Origin: Phycisphaerae bacterium
GTDB taxonomy: Bacteria; Planctomycetota; Phycisphaerae; UBA1845; Fen-1342
Direction of reading: 5' to 3'
Assembly: GCA_028279405.1 (NCBI GenBank)
Contig: JANQNU010000051.1
Span: forward strand, 1-64,000
DNA length: 64,000 nucleotides
This document shows, one piece after another, positions 10,101-18,050 of this stretch; within the stretch, counting starts at the first letter, position 1, and the number at the start of each line of letters is the position of its first letter. Below the pieces are notes generated by a model. It had not been told where the DNA came from. It did no database searches and saw only the letters and a program-made list of their open reading frames with translations. The position numbers and the translations under genes are program-made.

Positions 10101-10198
10101 CGGATCACGCCTACATCGCGACGGTGTCGGCGGCGATCGAAGCCGCCAAGACCGGGGGGGCCGAGGCCAAGTTGTCAGGACACGATACGGGGCCGTAG
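7133..10198 (+). CDS. Membrane-anchored Ser/Thr protein kinase with TPR repeats
   Basis: A 1021-residue PknB-type kinase. Kinase domain about 81-345: glycine loop GAGGMG at 88-93, Lys110 in VALKVI, catalytic HRDIKPGN at 204-211, DFG at 231-233, then MSPEQ. A single transmembrane helix (GLVVGALAAVFGLVGGTAF) near 383-402 follows, and the remainder is a long array of TPR repeats, many of the kinesin-light-chain kind (LGIAYRYLNRFEEAERNYRESL). The GTG start overlaps the stop of the sigma factor gene. Such sigma/kinase pairs are a planctomycete hallmark. The TPR region likely senses or recruits partners on the far side of the membrane. Confidence 0.9.
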   Translation: MIPGRWQEVDRIVQAALACPPEAREQLLTQHCRDDSGLRAEVDSLLSASLGAGDFLETPAVVVDRGLGAGEEPLPKQIGDYRVLRRLGAGGMGIVYLAEQQHPARRVALKVIRGGTGGVRGRERFAREAEVLGRLQHSGIAQIYEAGHATTGGVEQAYIAMEYVEGETLTDYVDQAALPISVRLRLFVQICDSVQHAHQKGVIHRDIKPGNILVQRETAVPGGPPTAKILDFGIARINDEDHVDLTLSGPQQLIGTLPYMSPEQLGGNPREVDTRADVYALGVVGFELLSGRLPHDVVGESAPAAIRRIVETAPAVLGRVDARFAGDLETILGKALESDPARRYQSAAALAEDVRRFLRHQPITARPASTLYQLRKFSRRNRGLVVGALAAVFGLVGGTAFAAWKAVEASSERDRARDAELLAETRLQAALHAQREAQEEATVAAAVTKFLRTTLASADPDAADRANATIRDALDRAAAKIGSELAGQPREESAIRLTIGETYRSLGVYPEAETHLLRALELSVENFGEHSAHGAEVLLELGGLRRDQGMHDESKRLLERCLELRLGLPEPPPEDVAAARSALAATLVRMGRHNEAVALHEQALAARRALHGDESLIVAESLATLGIAYRYLNRFEEAERNYRESLAIRRAKLRPGHPHIAVTLHNLGRVLNSQGRYQEASGLLQEAIRLIRAALPGPHPRTANFLSSYAAVLANLGQFAEAERELRDALAMQRTLFPEGHLGIAKTLTELARLPRIRTDAAEARKLLEEADDLVRRFGSADDQWAVATSLVTLFIREGTPERATALVNETIVELRERYGEQHGYVANAYMKLAEIELSAGNLDVALGHTEKSLAIRRNVLGDDHPYVTEGMHNLGYIHREAGNYERARQLLTEAVARRRAELGAGAPLAVGTAFELARTLRAMRADDDAEGVIRDCLQRYKALPGLWPPQRVLECALFLQEIATRRGTPAAFDDEIQSAIGHATERLGADHAYIATVSAAIEAAKTGGAEAKLSGHDTGP

Positions 10199-10391
10199 AA
10201 GAGCCGCACCCTACGCTCTCGCGCACAGCGGCCAGGCCGCCAGTTCGGCCCGAAAAGTCACCTCCATGACAGCGGCCAGCGGGCGGTTCGCTGCGCTCGC
10301 TGGGACCGCCAAAATCCACTAAAATACGACATTCAACGGTCCGGACGGAGATGGACCGTAGCCCCGTACACCTGAGGTTGCGCGAGAGCCT

Positions 10392-12986
10392 ATGAGCGAT
10401 ACGCTGACCAGCGAACAGCCCCGTCCATCCGGAAACATCCCGACGCCGATCGCGGAGGAAATGCAGGACTCCTACCTGACCTACGCGATGAGCGTCATCA
10501 TGTCGCGCGCGTTGCCCGATGTGCGCGACGGCCTGAAGCCATCCCAACGGCGGATCCTGGTCGCGATGAACGACCTGAACCTGCACCCGCGCGCCAAGCA
10601 CCGAAAGTGTGCCAAGATCTGCGGCGACACCAGCGGCAACTACCACCCTCACGGCGAGGGGGTGATCTATCCGACGCTGGTTCGCATGGCGCAGGAATGG
10701 TCGATGCGTCACCAACTGGTGGATTCGCAGGGCAACTTCGGCAGTATCGACGCCGATCCGCCGGCGGCCATGCGATACACCGAAGCGCGGCTCGCTTCGC
10801 CTGCCGAGTTCATGCTCGACGATATCGACAAGGAAACCGTCGATTTCGAGGACAACTATGATGGCACACGGCAGGAGCCGGTGGTCTTGCCCAGCAAGTT
10901 TCCCAACCTGCTGGTCAACGGTTCGGAAGGGATCGCGGTCGGCATGGCGACCCGTCTGCTTCCGCACAACCTCGGCGAGATCTGTGACGCGATCATTGCG
11001 ACGATCGACGAGCCGGAGATCACGACGGACGAGTTGATGAAGATCGTGCCGGGCCCGGACTTTCCGACCGGCGGCGTCATCCACGGTCGTACCGGTGTGC
11101 GCGAGACCTTCGAGACCGGTCGTGGCTCCATCACGGTGCGCGGCATCATCGACACCGAGGAGACCAAGAACGGTCGAATGCAGATCGTCGTCAAGGAGAT
11201 TCCGTATGGAATCCTGCTTCCGACGATCAAGGACAAGTTGCTGGATGCGATCCAGAACGGGACCATCAAGGGCATCGATGACGTCCGCGACGACTCCGGC
11301 CGCCAGCACCTGGTGCGGCTGGTGATCTCCCTGAAGAAGGACGCCAACGTCGGTGTGATCATCAATCAGCTCTGGAAGTACACGCCGCTGCAGACCAACA
11401 TTCACCCGATCAACATCGTCCTGATCAATCGCCAACCCAAGACGCTCGGCCTCAAGGCGTTGCTGGAGCAGTACATCGAGCATCGGGTCGACGTGATTCG
11501 CCGACGGACGATGTATCTGTTGCGCAAGGCGCGGCAGCGGGCGCACGTTCTCGAAGGGTTGATCCTGGCCGTCGCCGACATCGACGAGATCATCCGGTTG
11601 ATTCGATCGTCGCCGGACGTGGACACGGCGCGCGAGCGACTGATGACCAAGCCGTTGCGACTGAGTGAACAGGCAACCATTCATCGGTTGTTGCCCGAGC
11701 AGTTCTTGTCGCGCGCAGTCGGCAACGACCAGTTTCTCACCAAGACCCAGGCCGACGCGATTCTCGCGATGCAACTACGTCGGCTGACCGGGCTGGAGAT
11801 CGAGCAGCTTGCAGCGGAGTACTCGAAGCTGGTGGAAGAGATCGCCGACTACGAGTTGATTCTTAGCGACAAACGCCGCGTGCTCGACATCGTGTCCGAG
11901 GATTGCCGCGAGATGAAGGAGCGCTTCGCGCAGCCGCGCCGGACGCGCATCGAGGCCGCGGTCGGCGAAGTGAACATGGAGGAACTGATCGAGCGCGAGG
12001 ATGTGATCGTCTCGATCTCGCACGGCGGTTACATCAAACGCGTTCCGATCGACACATTCCGCAATCAGGGACGTGGCGGACGGGGCATCAAGGGCACTGA
12101 TGCCAAGGATGGCGACTTTATCGAGCACTTGCGTACCGCGAGCACGCACGACTACTTGCTGTTCTTCACGAATCGCGGGCGGGTGTACTGGCTGCGCGTC
12201 TTCGACATTCCAAGCATGCAGCGGACCAGCCGCGGCCGCGCCATCGCCAACGTCTTGACGATGCAGGATGGCGAGCGGCATGTCGAGGTCATGCCGGTCA
12301 AGGAGTTCGAGGAGCGCTTCGTGTTCTTTGCCACGGAGGACGGCACGGTGAAGAAGACGCCGCTGTCGGCCTTCTCGCGGCCGCGTCCGAGCGGGATTCA
12401 GGCGATTACACTGGAGCCCAACGATTCGCTGGCAGGCGTCTGGTTGACGTCCGGCGAAGACGAGATCGTGCTCGGCACGCACGATGGCATGGCGATTCGC
12501 TTCGACGAGGATGACGTGCGGCCGATGGGCCGCAGCGCGCGCGGCGTGCGTGGAATCGACCTGCGCAAGGGCGATCGCGTGATTGATATGGTGGTGATCA
12601 ACCCCGGCATGAGCCTGCTGACCGTTTGCGAGAATGGGTTCGGCAAGCGGACGCCGCTCGAGGAGTATCGCAAGACCAAGCGCGGCGGGAAGGGGATCAT
12701 CAACATCAAGACGACCGACCGCAATGGCAAGGTCGTCGCGCTGCGGGCGATTTCGGACGATGACGAGTTCATGCTGATCACGGCCAAGGGGACGCTGCTG
12801 CGGACCGAGGCCAGTCAGCTTCGCGATATCGGCCGCGCCACGCAAGGCGTCAAGCTCATTCGGGTCGAGGATGACGACCGTGTCGTCGCCGTTGCCAAGG
12901 TCATCCGCGAAACGGATGATGAGGACGTGGAGGTCGGCGACGAAGCCACGAACGGCACCGACGGCGGAAACGACGCCGAGGGCTAA
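10392..12986 (+). CDS. gyrA: DNA gyrase subunit A
   Basis: An 864-residue type IIA topoisomerase A subunit. The breakage-reunion domain starts at AEEMQDSYLTYAMSVIMSRALPDVRDGLKP-like sequence (residues 21-50), the catalytic tyrosine is Tyr129 in AAMRYTEARL, and the C-terminal beta-pinwheel carries a GyrA-box variant QGRGGRG and further NRGRVYW/NGFGKR blades. The box argues for gyrase rather than topoisomerase IV. No gyrB is nearby. The quinolone-pocket motif reads HPHGEGVIYPT (85-95), so the residues equivalent to E. coli Ser83 and Asp87 are Gly90 and Pro94. The acidic C-terminal tail is typical of some lineages. Confidence 0.92.
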   Translation: MSDTLTSEQPRPSGNIPTPIAEEMQDSYLTYAMSVIMSRALPDVRDGLKPSQRRILVAMNDLNLHPRAKHRKCAKICGDTSGNYHPHGEGVIYPTLVRMAQEWSMRHQLVDSQGNFGSIDADPPAAMRYTEARLASPAEFMLDDIDKETVDFEDNYDGTRQEPVVLPSKFPNLLVNGSEGIAVGMATRLLPHNLGEICDAIIATIDEPEITTDELMKIVPGPDFPTGGVIHGRTGVRETFETGRGSITVRGIIDTEETKNGRMQIVVKEIPYGILLPTIKDKLLDAIQNGTIKGIDDVRDDSGRQHLVRLVISLKKDANVGVIINQLWKYTPLQTNIHPINIVLINRQPKTLGLKALLEQYIEHRVDVIRRRTMYLLRKARQRAHVLEGLILAVADIDEIIRLIRSSPDVDTARERLMTKPLRLSEQATIHRLLPEQFLSRAVGNDQFLTKTQADAILAMQLRRLTGLEIEQLAAEYSKLVEEIADYELILSDKRRVLDIVSEDCREMKERFAQPRRTRIEAAVGEVNMEELIEREDVIVSISHGGYIKRVPIDTFRNQGRGGRGIKGTDAKDGDFIEHLRTASTHDYLLFFTNRGRVYWLRVFDIPSMQRTSRGRAIANVLTMQDGERHVEVMPVKEFEERFVFFATEDGTVKKTPLSAFSRPRPSGIQAITLEPNDSLAGVWLTSGEDEIVLGTHDGMAIRFDEDDVRPMGRSARGVRGIDLRKGDRVIDMVVINPGMSLLTVCENGFGKRTPLEEYRKTKRGGKGIINIKTTDRNGKVVALRAISDDDEFMLITAKGTLLRTEASQLRDIGRATQGVKLIRVEDDDRVVAVAKVIRETDDEDVEVGDEATNGTDGGNDAEG

Positions 12987-13063
12987 TAGCGAACTCGCGC
13001 GCCGATGGGGGCCCTCGCTGCCTCGACCGCTGGTCGAAGTAGGGTGTCGTAGCCAGCTTCGGC

Positions 13064-13780
13064 TTAGGATGCCGATTGGCCGTCCCGCTGCTTGACCATC
13101 GCCGAGGCAATTAGCCCGGAGGGGATTGCAACCACGCTTAGTCCCAGCACCAAGACGAAGAACGTGAAAATCTTGCCAGCGACAGTGACGGGGTAAACGT
13201 CACCGTAGCCCACGGTAGTCAACGTGGCGACTGCCCACCACATTGCGTGAAAAATCGATCGGAATGCCTCGGGCTGTGCGGCATGCTCGCAATAGTAGAT
13301 GCCAATCGATGCAAGATAAAGCAGTGCCACCGTTAGTCCAAAGTAGATCGTGAGTTCATCTTTGATATCAAGAAACGCGACGCGCAGCCGCTGCCATGCG
13401 GAACCATAGCGATGAAGCTTTGCAATTCGGAGAAGCCGCAGTAATCGAAAAATTCGAACTGACCGGAAGTCAACCACTCCAAACGATACGTAGAACGGGA
13501 CAATTGCAAGAAGGTCAATCAGTCCCCACCAACTAAGCGCGTAGCGAAGCCCTGTTGTCGAGAATCGGAGAACATATTCGAGCGTGAACACTCCGACAAT
13601 TGCTGCTTCAGTCCAATGCAACCATTCACGATAGGGCTCGGATTCTGGGAGTGTCTCGACCGCGAGCTCTACAAGCGAGATTCCTATCAGGACACAAATG
13701 AGTCGATCAAATGCACAGCCGACCCTTGTGCTAGGATCCGCCACGGCTCTGATTCGATCGGCGATCATCCTTCGTAGCAC
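13064..13780 (-). CDS. Voltage-gated potassium channel (Kv-type, six-helix)
   Basis: A 238-residue channel subunit. Helices S1-S3 precede an S4-like segment with regularly spaced arginines (RSVRIFRLLRLLRIAKLHR), then S5, a pore loop with the potassium selectivity filter TVGYGD, and S6. It should form a tetramer in the inner membrane. The start overlaps by 16 bases the end of the decayed nuclease gene upstream; an internal Met at 13768 would remove most of the overlap. Confidence 0.88.
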   Translation of the reverse strand: MLRRMIADRIRAVADPSTRVGCAFDRLICVLIGISLVELAVETLPESEPYREWLHWTEAAIVGVFTLEYVLRFSTTGLRYALSWWGLIDLLAIVPFYVSFGVVDFRSVRIFRLLRLLRIAKLHRYGSAWQRLRVAFLDIKDELTIYFGLTVALLYLASIGIYYCEHAAQPEAFRSIFHAMWWAVATLTTVGYGDVYPVTVAGKIFTFFVLVLGLSVVAIPSGLIASAMVKQRDGQSAS

Positions 13781-14525
13781 GGAGGGCCTGGCAGCGCGAC
13801 TGTGGTGGGCTGATTCTCGATCGACTTGCTCGCAGCTTCCTTGGTCTTGCGGTCCGATCGCTTGCCGGCGCGTCGGAGCTTTCGCTTGGCGTTCTTTATC
13901 TCGCCGCCCTCAACGATGTCGCGTTTGACGACTTCGGCCATAAGAATCTCCGAAATGTCATTGGGGTCGATCTTCATCTTCGGAGAGATCGAGCGTAGCT
14001 CCCGTCGTATTGCCCTAATGATCGGCTCGGAGAGAACGGCAGCGGCGACGACATTGCGGTTTAGGATTTGCCGTTGCTCATGGTATTCATCCAGGGCTTG
14101 CTTCGTGATTCCCTCGCGGCTTAGCATGTAGATCATGTCTGGCAATTCAGGGCCACCTTCGAGCATATTGATCGTAAAGACGTGTTCGAATCGAACAGGC
14201 TGTTCAAAGATCATTCGGTAAGCCTGCCACTCGATTCCGTTGGTCAACGCGACCCACTCGATCCCTTCTTTCGCCGCATTTTTCCATCGAGCTTAACCGC
14301 AAGATCGCAGTACGTTCCGCGGATATTGTACTCGCCGGTCAGTTCAGAGTACTTGTCGTAGCCGAAGATGCTGGCCAGCATGTCGGTAACGATAGTTGTG
14401 GTGTCTTGCTCACTCCGATCTGCGGAGCGAGCGTCTCTTAGGATGCGAGTGAAGGTCCGGAGGCCCGACTTGATACGATCTGCAACGCGTTTTGGCATCG
14501 GCATGGCATGCTCCGACTTGGTCAC
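13765..14525 (-). pseudogene. Decayed restriction-endonuclease-like (HsdR N-terminal type) gene
   Basis: Two frames together look like one family. The 5' part (14244-14525) has an RIKSGLRTFTRILRDA helix, then ASIFGYDKYSELTGEYNIRGTYCDLAVKLDGK, a typical start of a PD-(D/E)xK type I restriction-like nuclease. The 3' part (13765-14247), if read upstream of its first TTG, gives AKEGIEWVALTNGIEW, which normally follows the catalytic EVK strand in this family. The strand with the ExK motif is missing and the frame changes at the join near 14270-14280. So the catalytic core has been deleted by an internal deletion plus frameshift. The C-terminal fragment may still be translated from the TTG. Confidence 0.65.
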
Positions 14526-14540
14526 TAAGCTTTAGTAATA

Positions 14541-14557
14541 TTCTAATATAATTAGAA
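14541..14557. promoter_or_regulatory. AT-rich inverted repeat upstream of the decayed nuclease gene
   Basis: TTCTAAT-ATA-ATTAGAA is a perfect 7-bp inverted repeat with a 3-base centre, inside an AT-rich patch that contrasts with the GC-rich surroundings and sits about 15 bases before the start codon of the leftward gene. It is placed as an operator or promoter element would be; no regulator is identified. Confidence 0.4.
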
Positions 14558-14675
14558 CGGCTGTGAAGTCTTCACGGAGCGAGTGCCGACTATTCGACTA
14601 AGCGGCCTATGGAGGCACCTTGATGGGGTGGTCGGCGCGACATTGGGGGGGCGGTCCTCGGGCGGTAAACGAACG

Positions 14676-15407
14676 CTACGCGTTGCCCGGCAGGTTGAAA
14701 TCGACAACCAGGCGAACACAGGCGCCGTCCGCGTCGAGTCCCCAGTACGAGCAATATGCACCGTCACCCCAGCCGGTCTCGCTGACAATGGCTGGCGTCG
14801 GCTGCGACGTTGGCAGATCGATGCGGCCTGCCAGGCCGGTGGCGGGCTCGGGCGCGTGATCAAGATGGTTGAACACTTCCCACAGATCGTCCATCGGGAG
14901 CTCGCAAATGGCGTCGACGTGGCTCGCGTCGACCATTGCGGCGCCCGCCAAATCGATGCCGAATCCAGGATGAGCATCAATGGGGCGATCGTCGGGAGAC
15001 TTCTTCAGTTTGGCCAGTACATAGCTCGTCGGTTCCGTACGGTCGAGCAAGAGTGTCAGGAACGCGACGCGCGGCTCGTCACCGAACGGGTTCTCGCGTC
15101 GCAGGAGCCGGCTCAGGAGCCCGGTTTTCGGCGGAGTCGCGATCGTGGCCCAGACCTCGTACGTGCCCGGCGCAATGGGTTGCTCGAACGGGCCGGTCAT
15201 GTCGAAGTGCATAGCGAGGTCGCCGACGATGAGCGCCCCAGATGGCACGGGAAGCAGTCCCAGGCAAACTGGCTGTAGCTGCAGGCACACGCGGTGGTGT
15301 CGTTCCCTGCGCCGGAACGGTGCAAGGACGGTGAGCGTGGTTATTGTCGCATCCAGTCGGGCGCCCTCGCGCAGCGCGAGGGCGAGCGCGGCCTCAGGAA
15401 CATTCAT
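14676..15407 (-). CDS. DUF4241 family protein
   Basis: A 243-residue soluble protein. The C-terminal GWGDGAYCSYWGLDADG...VRLVVDFN block is the DUF4241 signature; the N-terminal half carries APGTYEVWATIA and RVAFLTLLL strands that also fit. Function is not established. Its start overlaps the stop of the small gene 15404-15634 by four bases, so the two are probably co-transcribed and coupled. Confidence 0.75.
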   Translation of the reverse strand: MNVPEAALALALREGARLDATITTLTVLAPFRRRERHHRVCLQLQPVCLGLLPVPSGALIVGDLAMHFDMTGPFEQPIAPGTYEVWATIATPPKTGLLSRLLRRENPFGDEPRVAFLTLLLDRTEPTSYVLAKLKKSPDDRPIDAHPGFGIDLAGAAMVDASHVDAICELPMDDLWEVFNHLDHAPEPATGLAGRIDLPTSQPTPAIVSETGWGDGAYCSYWGLDADGACVRLVVDFNLPGNA

Positions 15408-15634
15408 GGGTGCCTCGCCTCCTGTTGCGGGCGCCTGGTTCTTGATCGGCCAGCCGCGATGAGGTTTCGCGCAGTGTCGTTCGATTTGATGCCGAGCGAC
15501 TTGCTCGCCGCGTACGGATTGTTACCCGTTTTGACCATCCATTCCCAGACGGGTACCCGCATTTGCTCGGGATTGGTTGCGCCGAATCTGCGCTTACAGG
15601 AACCCAAGTACTCGTTTGGCGCGATTGCTTCCAT
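15404..15634 (-). CDS. Small hypothetical protein, possible N-terminal fragment
   Basis: A 76-residue protein (MEAIAPNEYLGSCKRRFGA...). The start is set by a strong AAGGAGGGG seven bases before the ATG. The segment YLGSCKRRFGATNPEQMRVPVWEWMV reminds me of the N-terminus of a longer uncharacterised family, but after residue 60 it turns into Arg-rich low-complexity sequence, which suggests a truncated relic. It overlaps the DUF4241 start by four bases. Confidence 0.45.
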   Translation of the reverse strand: MEAIAPNEYLGSCKRRFGATNPEQMRVPVWEWMVKTGNNPYAASKSLGIKSNDTARNLIAAGRSRTRRPQQEARHP

Positions 15635-15793
15635 CTGAACCCCTCCTTGAGCCCCAAAGCTCGTCGTACCCCGCGACGATCGGTCATTCCCCCAAGCGAA
15701 CGCCGACATGGTCGCTGTGCTGTTTCGTTCATAGCCGGTTTGCGCGCGCATTGCGTCGGCGAACCAACCTGCGCGATCAAACCGGCGAGCATT

Positions 15794-15835
15794 CGAAAAA
15801 GTAAGCCCTTGTAAACCGCTGGTCTACAAGGGCTT
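15794..15835 (-). terminator. Intrinsic terminator of the initiator tRNA gene
   Basis: On the minus strand, AAGCCCTTGTA and TACAAGGGCTT form a perfect 11-bp stem around an 11-base loop, followed after two bases by TTTTT. It starts five bases beyond the tRNA 3' end. Confidence 0.8.
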
Positions 15836-15839
15836 AGGA

Positions 15840-15912
<73 letters not shown>

Positions 15913-16181
15913 GTAGGGTCGATCATCATAGCGTTGTCTGCGTATTCGTCAATCGGGTCCCGAGGAGTATGCTGTGTGGCCGTGGTTCGAAGATGTGGGT
16001 GCGGGGTCGGATGGTAGGACCCCGTCGTTCGCAGTTGTGTCCAAAGACTGTGCTCGTGAGAGTGATCGCGAGGCGCATCAATCGGTTGTCGATAGGAGAT
16101 TGGCATTTTGGACGCCCCGGTGCCGACAAACGGGTGTATCGCTTGCATCAGGGAGAGGAACGGCTACGCTGAAAGTACGTC

Positions 16182-16254
16182 GGGCGATTAGCTCAGTTGG
16201 TAGAGCGCTTCCCTTACAAGGAAGATGTCACTGGTTCGAGTCCGGTATCGCCCA
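16182..16254 (+). tRNA. tRNA-Val (TAC), prophage integration target
   Basis: A 73-nt cloverleaf: acceptor GGGCGAT/ATCGCCC, D arm GCTCAGTTGGTAGAGC, anticodon loop CTTACAA with TAC, T loop TTCGAGT, discriminator A. No CCA is encoded. Its last 45 bases plus two more are the left attachment site, so the 3' end of the gene is supplied by one of the att halves and the tRNA remains functional. Confidence 0.95.
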
Positions 16255-16256
16255 TT
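16210..16256 (+). other. attL (3' part of tRNA-Val)
   Basis: The 47-bp core runs from TCCCTTACAAGG in the anticodon arm to CGCCCATT just past the tRNA end. It is identical to 53622-53668. Confidence 0.95.
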
Positions 16257-16358
16257 TGTAAGCTCTTTGGTGGCAACAGTTTGCGAAAACGTCTTTGATG
16301 CCATCTTTTCGAATGCTACCCTAAAAAATCTTCGACTACCGTTTAGGTTGGGCGTTCG

Positions 16359-17429
16359 ATGGGCAGGCCGAACAAACTTCGACGCCATGCAACGGGCCAA
16401 TGGTGCACCACGATCGCGGGTCGGACGCACTATTTTGGCACCAATTTCCGTGAAGCGGAGAGAAAATTTTACGCCATCATGGCGCAGCGCACATCGGGTC
16501 GTCCGGTCACTCGATGCGATCAAGCAATCGAGCAATGGCTCGCTACTCAACCCGATTCGCAACACACCGCTATCAAGCTCTACACCGCATGGAGCGCTGG
16601 TCTGCGCCTCGCGCGCATTGAGTCTGATCACCTCGAACTCTTCTGCGAGTTCTTGAAGCGCAAGGGCCACACGCACGGTGGCAAGAAGAAGCGCAAGTAT
16701 GGGTGGCAGTCGCTTCGTCGGTTCGTTGGTGCCGCCCGATCGTTCCTGCAGTGGTGCGAGCGTCACAAGTTGATCGACAGCGCTCCGAAGATGCCGAGGA
16801 TCAAACGCGAAGCTCGACAGCCGAAGGACGTGCCGATCGCGGACATCGAAGCGCTGCTTGCGTCGCTGCGACCGAACGCGTACCGCATTACTCGATTCAT
16901 GGCCGAGACCGGTGCGCGACCTGGCGAAGCGTGCCGGCTCACGTGGAACGAAGTGGACCTCGAGAACCGCGTTTGCATGATCCTGGATCACAAGGCCGCA
17001 GGCATCACCGGTCAGCCTCGGATGATCTACCTGACCGACGCTGCCGTTGAAGTGCTCCAGGACTGCCCGCGAACACACGATCACGTCTTCATCAGTAGCA
17101 GGGGGGCGCCGTACACCGTGATGGGCCTGCGAGCAGTGCTGATCCGGCGAAAGATCAACCCCTACCAGCTGCGTCACACGTTCGCGCAGATCCGTTCGGA
17201 GCATGTTCCCCTCGACTTGCTGGCTCGGATGTTGGGGCATACGGACGTCCGTACGGTCAATTGGTATAGAGAGATACGGCACGTTCGTTTAAGGGAATTG
17301 GCGTCACGCCTAGACGCGCTAACGTCCGTTCAGAGTCCGCAAGATCAGCCTTCGTCGGCCCCTTCAACGAAACGGGCGTCAAAGAAGCGCCGATCGAAGA
17401 AAGGTACTCGAGCAGCGAAGTCTCGGTGA
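16359..17429 (+). CDS. int: Phage tyrosine integrase
   Basis: A 356-residue tyrosine recombinase. An N-terminal arm-binding and SAM-like core-binding part (to about 155) precedes the catalytic domain. Catalytic residues: Arg187 in TGARPGEA, Lys212, Arg272 in YQLRHTF, His294 in MLGH and nucleophile Tyr303 in VNWYRE. The usual first His of the HxxR box is Tyr269, a tolerated variant. It lies next to attL and reads away from the tRNA, as expected. Its 3' end overlaps the convergent excisionase-like gene by 173 bases. Confidence 0.93.
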   Translation: MGRPNKLRRHATGQWCTTIAGRTHYFGTNFREAERKFYAIMAQRTSGRPVTRCDQAIEQWLATQPDSQHTAIKLYTAWSAGLRLARIESDHLELFCEFLKRKGHTHGGKKKRKYGWQSLRRFVGAARSFLQWCERHKLIDSAPKMPRIKREARQPKDVPIADIEALLASLRPNAYRITRFMAETGARPGEACRLTWNEVDLENRVCMILDHKAAGITGQPRMIYLTDAAVEVLQDCPRTHDHVFISSRGAPYTVMGLRAVLIRRKINPYQLRHTFAQIRSEHVPLDLLARMLGHTDVRTVNWYREIRHVRLRELASRLDALTSVQSPQDQPSSAPSTKRASKKRRSKKGTRAAKSR

Positions 17430-17583
17430 TTCGCCATCGGCTCTTCTTAGTGACAGGCTTCCCTGGGGCGGGCAGCTTGAAGGCCTTGAGCTCACCAGTC
17501 GCAATCAGATTGCGGACGTACTGATCGCGCACGCTGAGCATCTCAGCAACTTCGCGCGTGTCGTAGAGATTCACTTTGCCCAT
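17257..17583 (-). CDS. Excisionase-like MerR/HTH-17 DNA-binding protein
   Basis: A 108-residue protein with an N-terminal winged helix: YDTREVAEMLSVRDQYVRNLIATGELKAFKL, the pattern of helix-turn-helix 17/excisionase domains. A basic linker and RITETSLLEYL follow. Position beside int supports a directionality factor. The last third overlaps int in antisense, so the two messages are complementary over 173 bases. Last gene of the leftward early operon; its start overlaps the stop of rusA by 13 bases. Confidence 0.75.
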   Translation of the reverse strand: MGKVNLYDTREVAEMLSVRDQYVRNLIATGELKAFKLPAPGKPVTKKSRWRITETSLLEYLSSIGASLTPVSLKGPTKADLADSERTLARLGVTPIPLNERAVSLYTN

Positions 17584-18050
17584 GACGGTAACTCGTCAAA
17601 CCAATTGATCTCGATAACGGCCCCTGGCTTCTCGTCGCGCGCGCAGAACCACTTGCGTCCGTGGGCTGAGTAGACTTGAGCGTCGTCGCGCCAGAACGCG
17701 AGCGACGTCATTACATCCATCGCAGCCTTCAGTGCGTTGTCAACGTCGGGCTTCGTCGCCTTCGCGATGCGCCCATCCGGTCGGGACTTCACGAGCAGCC
17801 GTTTCGGGCGCGGAAAGATGAAGTCGCAATGCACGACGATCGGGCCTTCGAGCGGCGTCTCCGGTGCGTGCTCCCTGGCTTGGATCGCGACGAGCTCCTT
17901 CCAGCCGGCAGCGGTACCTGGGTCGTACGTTCGCGTCGTCCACCGACCGCCGATCTTTGCGGCGTATGCGCGCTGTCTTGGCTGGGCCTGCGGGACGCCG
18001 TCGACGCGGAAGGTGATGGTGTTCTCGTTTGCGGCGAGCAGGTCAGGCAT
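17571..18050 (-). CDS. rusA: RusA-like Holliday junction resolvase
   Basis: A 159-residue protein. The RusA catalytic aspartates are visible in TKPDVDNALKAAMDVM and FWRDDAQVYS. The N-terminus FRVDGVPQAQPRQRAYA is the usual first strand. The start is set at the ATG preceded by GGGAGG, overlapping the methyltransferase stop by eight bases. In phages it resolves recombination and replication intermediates, which suits the RecT/YqaJ pair in the same operon. Confidence 0.88.
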   Translation of the reverse strand: MPDLLAANENTITFRVDGVPQAQPRQRAYAAKIGGRWTTRTYDPGTAAGWKELVAIQAREHAPETPLEGPIVVHCDFIFPRPKRLLVKSRPDGRIAKATKPDVDNALKAAMDVMTSLAFWRDDAQVYSAHGRKWFCARDEKPGAVIEINWFDELPSWAK

